Origin: DAOTYX01 sp034434635
Lineage (GTDB): Bacteria; Chloroflexota; Anaerolineae; B4-G1; DUEL01
Length of the DNA: 26,171 nucleotides
Direction of reading: 5' to 3'
Assembly (NCBI GenBank): GCA_034434635.1
Contig: DAOTYX010000147.1
Coordinates: 1 to 26,171 of the forward strand
Positions 21,848 to 26,171 of this stretch are shown one piece after another. Position 1 is the first letter of the stretch. Every line of letters begins with the position of its first letter. The notes beneath the pieces were generated by a model that searched no databases, was not told the origin of the DNA, and saw only the letters and a program-made list of their open reading frames with translations. A program made the position numbers and the translations under genes.

Positions 21848-23068
21848 TCACCCTGGCAGCAGGGCACGCAACCACTTCAGAAAGCGCCGTCCCGCCGACG
21901 GACCGCTCTTGGGCAGGGGCCGCCGTTCGTCAGCCTTCAGCCCCCAACTGACCAATCCCGTCGCCACCGCGTGGGCGGGCCCGCTGATGCGGTCCACCAA
22001 CCCCACGATGCCCTGCGGCGCGCCGATGCGCACCGGCAGTTCCAACACCTCGCGCGCCAGGTCCTGGATGCCGGGCAGTGCGGCCACCCCTCCGCACAGC
22101 ACAACGCCAGCGGGGAGCAGCCCCTCATAGCCGGAGCGCTTGATCTCCTGCCCGACCATGCTGAGGATCTCCTCGGCGCGCGCCTCGATGATCTCCGCCA
22201 GTTTCCAGCGCGGCAGGGACTGCGGCGCGCCGCCGCCGAACGGTTCGGCGATAAACCGTTCCTCTGGTCCCACCTGCATGGCCCGGGCGTGGCCGTACTG
22301 CACCTTGACTTTCTCCGCCGTCTCGGTGGGCAGACGCAGGCCGATGGCCACGTCGTTGGTGATGTACTCCCCGCCGATCCCCAGGGTGACGGTGTGCCAG
22401 ACGGTGCCGTCAATGAAGATGGCGATGTCGGCGGTGCCGCCGCCGATGTCCACCAACACCACGCCCATCTCCCGCTCGTTCTCCGCCAACACGGCGTGAC
22501 CGGCGGCCAGGCTGGAGAGGACCACCTCGTCCACCTCCACCCCGGCTCCCGCCACGCACTTGGCCAGGTTCTGGATAGCGGTGATGGCGCCGGTCACCAC
22601 GTGGGCTTCTACCTCCAGCCGGAAGCCGTGCATCCCCAGCGGGTCGCGCACCCCTTCCTGTCCGTCCACCACGTAGCTGCGGGGGATGATGTGCAGCAGT
22701 TCGCGGTTGTGGGGCAGGGCGATGGCTCCCGCTGCGTCCAGCACACGGTCCACATCCTCCACGGTGATGCCCTCCTCGCGACGGGAGACGGCCACCACGC
22801 CACGGCTGTTCTGTGAGGCGATGTGGGTGCCGTTGAGCCCCACGTAGGCCCGCTCGATGCGGTAGCCGGAGGTGCGCTCCGCCTCCTCAACCGCAGCGGC
22901 GATGGCTGCCGTCGCGTCGGCGACGTTGACCACCACCCCCTTGCGCAGGCCGCGTGAGGGTACCAGGCCCACCCCTACAATCCGCATGCCAGTCTCGTTG
23001 CTGACCTCGCCAACGAGGGCGCAGACCTTGCTGGAGCCCACGTCTATGCCGACTACGGTCCGTTCCAC
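21848..23068 (-). CDS. ftsA: Cell division protein FtsA
   Basis: 406 residues of the actin-like ATPase that tethers FtsZ to the membrane. The phosphate 1 motif GIDVGSSKVCALVGE is at 7-21, and the VDIGGGTADIAIF phosphate 2 motif and the late LCGGVAALPG adenosine motif are present. The C-terminal RRFLKWLRALLPG is the amphipathic membrane-targeting helix. It uses a GTG start with AGGAG about 10 nt upstream. It sits between ftsQ (20-nt gap) and ftsZ (59-nt gap), the usual order. Confidence 0.96.
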   Translation of the reverse strand: MERTVVGIDVGSSKVCALVGEVSNETGMRIVGVGLVPSRGLRKGVVVNVADATAAIAAAVEEAERTSGYRIERAYVGLNGTHIASQNSRGVVAVSRREEGITVEDVDRVLDAAGAIALPHNRELLHIIPRSYVVDGQEGVRDPLGMHGFRLEVEAHVVTGAITAIQNLAKCVAGAGVEVDEVVLSSLAAGHAVLAENEREMGVVLVDIGGGTADIAIFIDGTVWHTVTLGIGGEYITNDVAIGLRLPTETAEKVKVQYGHARAMQVGPEERFIAEPFGGGAPQSLPRWKLAEIIEARAEEILSMVGQEIKRSGYEGLLPAGVVLCGGVAALPGIQDLAREVLELPVRIGAPQGIVGLVDRISGPAHAVATGLVSWGLKADERRPLPKSGPSAGRRFLKWLRALLPG

Positions 23069-23088
23069 GGTCTTTCACTCCTGCCCGG

Positions 23089-23871
23089 TCACCACTCGTT
23101 TGTCTCCGAATAGTACGGGGCTTCCGGGAAACGCACGTCCACGAAGCGGGGATGGATGCCATGCTCCACCAGATAAGCCTGCACCTGAGCGTAGACGTAG
23201 AGCCGCTGCTCCATCCCTGTTCCCTGTCCCAGGACCACGCGCCAGCCGCCGCTGTCGGTGATGACCAACCCACGGCCCGGTTGGTAGTCTATCGCGCGTG
23301 GGGAGACGCCCAACCGCTCCAGTTCCGCCAGCCCGACCAGTACCCTCGTGTCCACCCGCCCGTTGGCGTCGAGGGGAAGGGGGCCATGCACCTCCCAGCC
23401 GCTCGCCAGGGGTTGGGCGGCGGGGTTGAAACCGCCGACCCCGTCCACCCAGAACAGGCCCTCCGGTGCGACCCAGGTGAGCAGCGGTGGGCGCTCGACG
23501 ACGGTGACGGTGCAATCTGCCGGCAGGTGACAGGTGACCGCCGCCCGCTCCACCGACGGCTCCTGTTCAAGGATGGTCTGCGCTGCCGCCTGCTCATCAG
23601 CCCACAGGATGTGCGTCCGTAGCAGGTTGCTGGCGGTGCGGATGCTTTCCGCCGGCACACGCTGGGCGCCGATCACCTCGATCTGGGTGACGTAGAAGCG
23701 GGGGCTGAAGGCAAACCACAATCCCAACGCGGTCAGGGCGATCGCCCCCAGGGCCATCCAAACCCAGTGCGGCGAGATCGTCATCTCCCGTGTGGCCATC
23801 CGCCGCCCCAGCACCAGCGGCGTGGCGTTCTCAAAACGGTATGTGCGTGGCCGACGTCGTCTTCGTCTCAT
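23089..23871 (-). CDS. ftsQ: Cell division protein FtsQ/DivIB
   Basis: 260 residues. A strongly basic cytoplasmic N terminus (MRRRRRRPR), one transmembrane helix at about 36-56 (WVWMALGAIALTALGLWFAF), a POTRA domain beginning with FYVTQIEVIGAQRVPAESI, and an extracytoplasmic FtsQ domain with VVERPPLLTWV. FtsQ/DivIB is a bitopic divisome scaffold. The ATG overlaps the ddl stop (ATGA). Sequence divergence is normal for this family; topology and position make the call. Confidence 0.9.
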   Translation of the reverse strand: MRRRRRRPRTYRFENATPLVLGRRMATREMTISPHWVWMALGAIALTALGLWFAFSPRFYVTQIEVIGAQRVPAESIRTASNLLRTHILWADEQAAAQTILEQEPSVERAAVTCHLPADCTVTVVERPPLLTWVAPEGLFWVDGVGGFNPAAQPLASGWEVHGPLPLDANGRVDTRVLVGLAELERLGVSPRAIDYQPGRGLVITDSGGWRVVLGQGTGMEQRLYVYAQVQAYLVEHGIHPRFVDVRFPEAPYYSETNEW

Positions 23872-25016
23872 ATCTCATTGTTACCCGGATGGTAGGTGGT
23901 CTCATTGCGCGCCCGGTCGGCGTGCCGTTCCAGCGCCAGGTTGATCAGCCGGTCAATCAGTTCCGGGTAGGGGAGGCCGCTGGCTTCCCAGAGTTTCGGG
24001 TACATGCTGATGGCGGTGAAGCCGGGAATGGTGTTCAGTTCGTTCACGTAGAGTTCCCCCGTCGCGCCGGAGAGAAGGAAGTCGGCGCGCGCCATCCCGG
24101 AGCAGTCAATCGCTACGAAGGCGCGCACCGCCATTTCGCGCACCTTCTGCGCTGTCTCCGGCGGGATCGGGGCCGGGATGAGCAGCCGCGAGGCCTGCTC
24201 GCCGCTGTCCAGGTACTTGGCGGCGTAGTCGTAGAACTCGCGGCTGGGGATGATCTCCCCGGGCACGGAGGCGATGGGGTCGTCATTGCCCAGCACACTG
24301 ACCTCGATCTCGCGCGCCTGTGGCACCGCTGCCTCGACCAGCATGCGGCGGTCATAACGGGCCGCCTCCGTCAGGCCGCGGGCCAGACCGGTGCGGTCAT
24401 GACACTTGCTGACGCCCACGCTGGAGCCCAGGTTGACCGGCTTGGTGAAGACGGGAAAACCCAGTTCTGCCTCGATCCGCGCCAATACTTCCTCCGGCTG
24501 TCTCTCCCATTCGCCGCGCTTGATCACCAACGACCTCACCACCGGCAGGCCGTTAGCGCGCATCACTTCCTTGAACAACGCCTTGTCCATCGCCAGAGCG
24601 GAGGCGGTGACCCCTGCCCCCACGTAGGGGATGCCGGCCAGTTCGAGCAACCCCTGCACCGTGCCGTCCTCCCCGTACGGGCCGTGCAGCACCGGGAAGA
24701 CCACGTCCAGTTCAGCCAGCAGTGCTCGCTCCAGGCGACCTTCGGTGGGCTCCAGGCGCATCAACCCGCGCTGCGAGGGGTCGCCCAGCAGGGCTACTGG
24801 TGTGCTGAGGGACTCCTCGCCGGAGGCCAGGGCCTGGAGCGGGTCGCCAGAGGCGATCCACCGCCCGTCTCTGGTGATGCCGATGGGCAGGATGTCGTAC
24901 TTCTGCGGGTCCATCGCCCCCATCACCGAGCGGGCGGAGGCCAGGCTGACCTCGTGTTCGCCCGACCGCCCGCCAAAGATGACACCGACCCGAAGTTTGC
25001 GTGGTGTGCTCGTCAT
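23868..25016 (-). CDS. ddl: D-alanine--D-alanine ligase
   Basis: 382 residues of the ATP-grasp family. Joins two D-alanines for the peptidoglycan stem peptide in the cytoplasm. Seen: GVIFGGRSGEHEVSLASA near the N terminus, LHGPYGEDGTVQGLLE, VFTKPVNLGSSVGVSKC (ATP-grasp lysine and serine loop), EIEVSVLG, and ADFL...ELNTIPGFT with metal-binding Glu and Asn. No clear ribosome site precedes the ATG: the 3-nt gap after the murB stop lies in a GATAAGC repeat, so translation probably depends on coupling to murB. The enzyme implies a peptidoglycan wall. Confidence 0.96.
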   Translation of the reverse strand: MTSTPRKLRVGVIFGGRSGEHEVSLASARSVMGAMDPQKYDILPIGITRDGRWIASGDPLQALASGEESLSTPVALLGDPSQRGLMRLEPTEGRLERALLAELDVVFPVLHGPYGEDGTVQGLLELAGIPYVGAGVTASALAMDKALFKEVMRANGLPVVRSLVIKRGEWERQPEEVLARIEAELGFPVFTKPVNLGSSVGVSKCHDRTGLARGLTEAARYDRRMLVEAAVPQAREIEVSVLGNDDPIASVPGEIIPSREFYDYAAKYLDSGEQASRLLIPAPIPPETAQKVREMAVRAFVAIDCSGMARADFLLSGATGELYVNELNTIPGFTAISMYPKLWEASGLPYPELIDRLINLALERHADRARNETTYHPGNNEI

Positions 25017-25019
25017 CGC

Positions 25020-25952
25020 TTATCGCTTATCCGTCGGGTGGGGGTGTACCCACTCCCCAATCAGTTCCACTTCCAGTTCCAGGCGCACGCCGAACTGTCG
25101 TTCGACTTCAGCGCGGACATGTTCGATGAGCGCCAGGACGTCGGCAGCGGTCGCGCCGCCGGTGTTCATGAAGAAGTTGCCGTGCAGTTCGGAGACCTGC
25201 GCCCCGCCGATGCGTGTCCCGCGCAGGCTGGCCTGTTCGATCAGATAGCCCGCGTGTCCGTCTGATGGGTTCTTGAAGGTCGAACCCATCGTTGCGCCGG
25301 CGGGGTGGCGGGTGCGCCGCCACTCCAGGATCTCCTCGGCCCGCGCCGCCAGTCGCTGCGGGTCGCCGGGGTGCAGGCCGAAAGTCGCTGCCAGGATCAC
25401 GCCAGGCTGGCCGGTGCCCTTGAGCCGGCTGCCGCGATAGGTGAAGGCGAACCACTCTGCGGGTTGCTCGCTCACCGTGCCGTCGGGGAAGAGCAGGGTG
25501 GCGCTGCGTAGCACCCCGGCGATGTCCCCGTCGAAAGCGCCGGCGTTGCCGACAATCGCGCCGCCTACCGTCCCCGGCAGGCCGGAGGCCCACTCCAGGC
25601 CGGCCAGCCCCTGGACGACCGTCGCCCGCGCCAACCCGGCCATTCCCGCCCCGGCCTCTGCCCACACCGTCCCGTCAGGGCTGATGCGCACGTTGTCCGC
25701 CCGGTTGATGAGCACCAGACCGCGCACGCCGGCGTCGGCCACCAGCACGTTGCAGCCGCCGCCGAGCAGGAGCCAGGGGACGCCATAGGTCTGCGCCATC
25801 TGTACCGCCTCGACCAGATCGGCGGTGGTGGTGCAGATCATCAGCAGGTCGGCGGGCCCGCCGACGCGCATGCTGGTGTGGGCGGCCAGCGGCGCGTCGC
25901 GTTGCACGCGCTCTCCCAGGGCTGCGGCCAGGCGTCTGATGTTTTCCTTCAC
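25020..25952 (-). CDS. murB: UDP-N-acetylenolpyruvoylglucosamine reductase
   Basis: 310 residues. FAD- and NADPH-dependent enzyme making UDP-N-acetylmuramic acid. FAD-binding region HTSMRVGGPADLL (25-37) and LLLGGGCNVLVAD (61-73), GLPGTVGGAIVGNAGAF (124-140), TYRGSRLK (171-178) and GSTFKNP with catalytic Ser224. The short spacing of the YRGSR loop fits the MurB type lacking the longer insertion. GTG start with AAGGAG 6 nt upstream. First gene of the visible division run; murC and earlier genes would lie outside the window if present. Confidence 0.95.
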   Translation of the reverse strand: MKENIRRLAAALGERVQRDAPLAAHTSMRVGGPADLLMICTTTADLVEAVQMAQTYGVPWLLLGGGCNVLVADAGVRGLVLINRADNVRISPDGTVWAEAGAGMAGLARATVVQGLAGLEWASGLPGTVGGAIVGNAGAFDGDIAGVLRSATLLFPDGTVSEQPAEWFAFTYRGSRLKGTGQPGVILAATFGLHPGDPQRLAARAEEILEWRRTRHPAGATMGSTFKNPSDGHAGYLIEQASLRGTRIGGAQVSELHGNFFMNTGGATAADVLALIEHVRAEVERQFGVRLELEVELIGEWVHPHPTDKR

Positions 25953-25974
25953 CCGTGCTCCTTAGAGGCTACCC

Positions 25975-26171
25975 GGATAACCGTAGAGCAGCCTCACCTG
26001 CCGTCCGCCGACGCATGGGATGCGTCGGCTACGGGTTGTCTGAAGAGTCGGCTCGGATAACCGTAGAGCAACCTCACCTGCCGTCCGCCGACGCATGGGA
26101 TGCGTCGGCTACGGGTTGTCTGAAGAGTCGGCTCGGATAACCGTAGGGCGGCATCCCCCTGCCGTCCGCCG
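25975..26171. repeat. 80-bp tandem repeat with hairpin core, cut by window end
   Basis: Copies begin with CGGATAACCGTAG at about 25974, 26054 and 26134 (period 80; first two nearly identical, third diverged and truncated). Each has a 10-bp hairpin GCCGACGCAT/ATGCGTCGGC around GGG, and a flanking GGATAACCGTAG/CTACGGGTTGT near-inverted pair, so it can fold like the element at 20621-20695. It lies upstream of murB; no convincing murB promoter is visible in it. Confidence 0.9.

Noticed and set aside
21789..21875. 29-residue N-terminal extension of FtsZ.
   Set aside because: The internal ATG has a strong ribosome site and begins at the conserved FtsZ N terminus; the extension overlaps ftsA.
25878..26140. 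Small plus-strand open frames at the right edge.
   Set aside because: They lie antisense to murB or inside the 80-bp repeat and encode repeated peptides.

Overview
The window is GC-rich, densely coded bacterial chromosome with ATG, GTG and TTG starts and many 4-bp ATGA/GTGA overlaps. FtsA, FtsZ and FtsQ, class II ribonucleotide reductase with NrdR, type III pantothenate kinase and a large heterodisulfide-reductase-like (Hdr) locus point to an anaerobic or facultative bacterium. Gene style and the many G-rich or hairpin micro-repeats suggest a member of the Chloroflexota (Anaerolineae-like). That placement is an inference; no rRNA is present to test it.

Layout. (1) 1-790, minus: coaX, with a good promoter at 999-1026 and a leader of about 200 nt. 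(2) 1115-16514, plus: one apparent operon. It starts with a promoter followed by two 13-bp palindromic or near-palindromic sites, then a four-subunit 2-oxoacid:ferredoxin oxidoreductase in the order D-A-B-C, then eight Hdr-type genes: three HdrA paralogues, a stand-alone MvhD, an HdrC-HdrB fusion, a separate HdrC, a separate HdrB, and a fourth HdrA fused to MvhD and a zinc ribbon. An alpha/beta hydrolase and a membrane-anchored metallophosphoesterase-like protein follow, and a hairpin terminator ends the unit. (3) 16563-17302: a small membrane protein on minus and a 40-bp tandem hairpin repeat. (4) 17303-20470, minus: nrdR and nrdJ behind a strong promoter with two NrdR-box-like sites. (5) 20703-25952, minus: the end of a division and cell-wall cluster in transcription order murB-ddl-ftsQ-ftsA-ftsZ. 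(6) The right edge is an 80-bp tandem repeat cut by the window end.

The most important observation is that the fourth HdrA (11668-14253) is interrupted by a single in-frame TGA. This TGA lies exactly where its two sister HdrA proteins have the second cysteine of the CSTC motif. A 7-bp perfect hairpin with a GGTC loop sits 20 nt downstream, as expected of a bacterial SECIS element. I read this gene as a selenocysteine-containing HdrA, not a pseudogene.

Working together (inference): the 2-oxoacid oxidoreductase would reduce ferredoxin while making acyl-CoA and CO2. The HdrA flavoproteins, with iron-sulfur relays and two MvhD-type electron entry modules, would exchange those electrons with a disulfide-type or other acceptor at the CCG-domain subunits. 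No hydrogenase, formate dehydrogenase, F420 or NADH module is present, so the partner and the physiological acceptor are unknown. No tRNA, rRNA, CRISPR array, transposase or prophage gene was seen.
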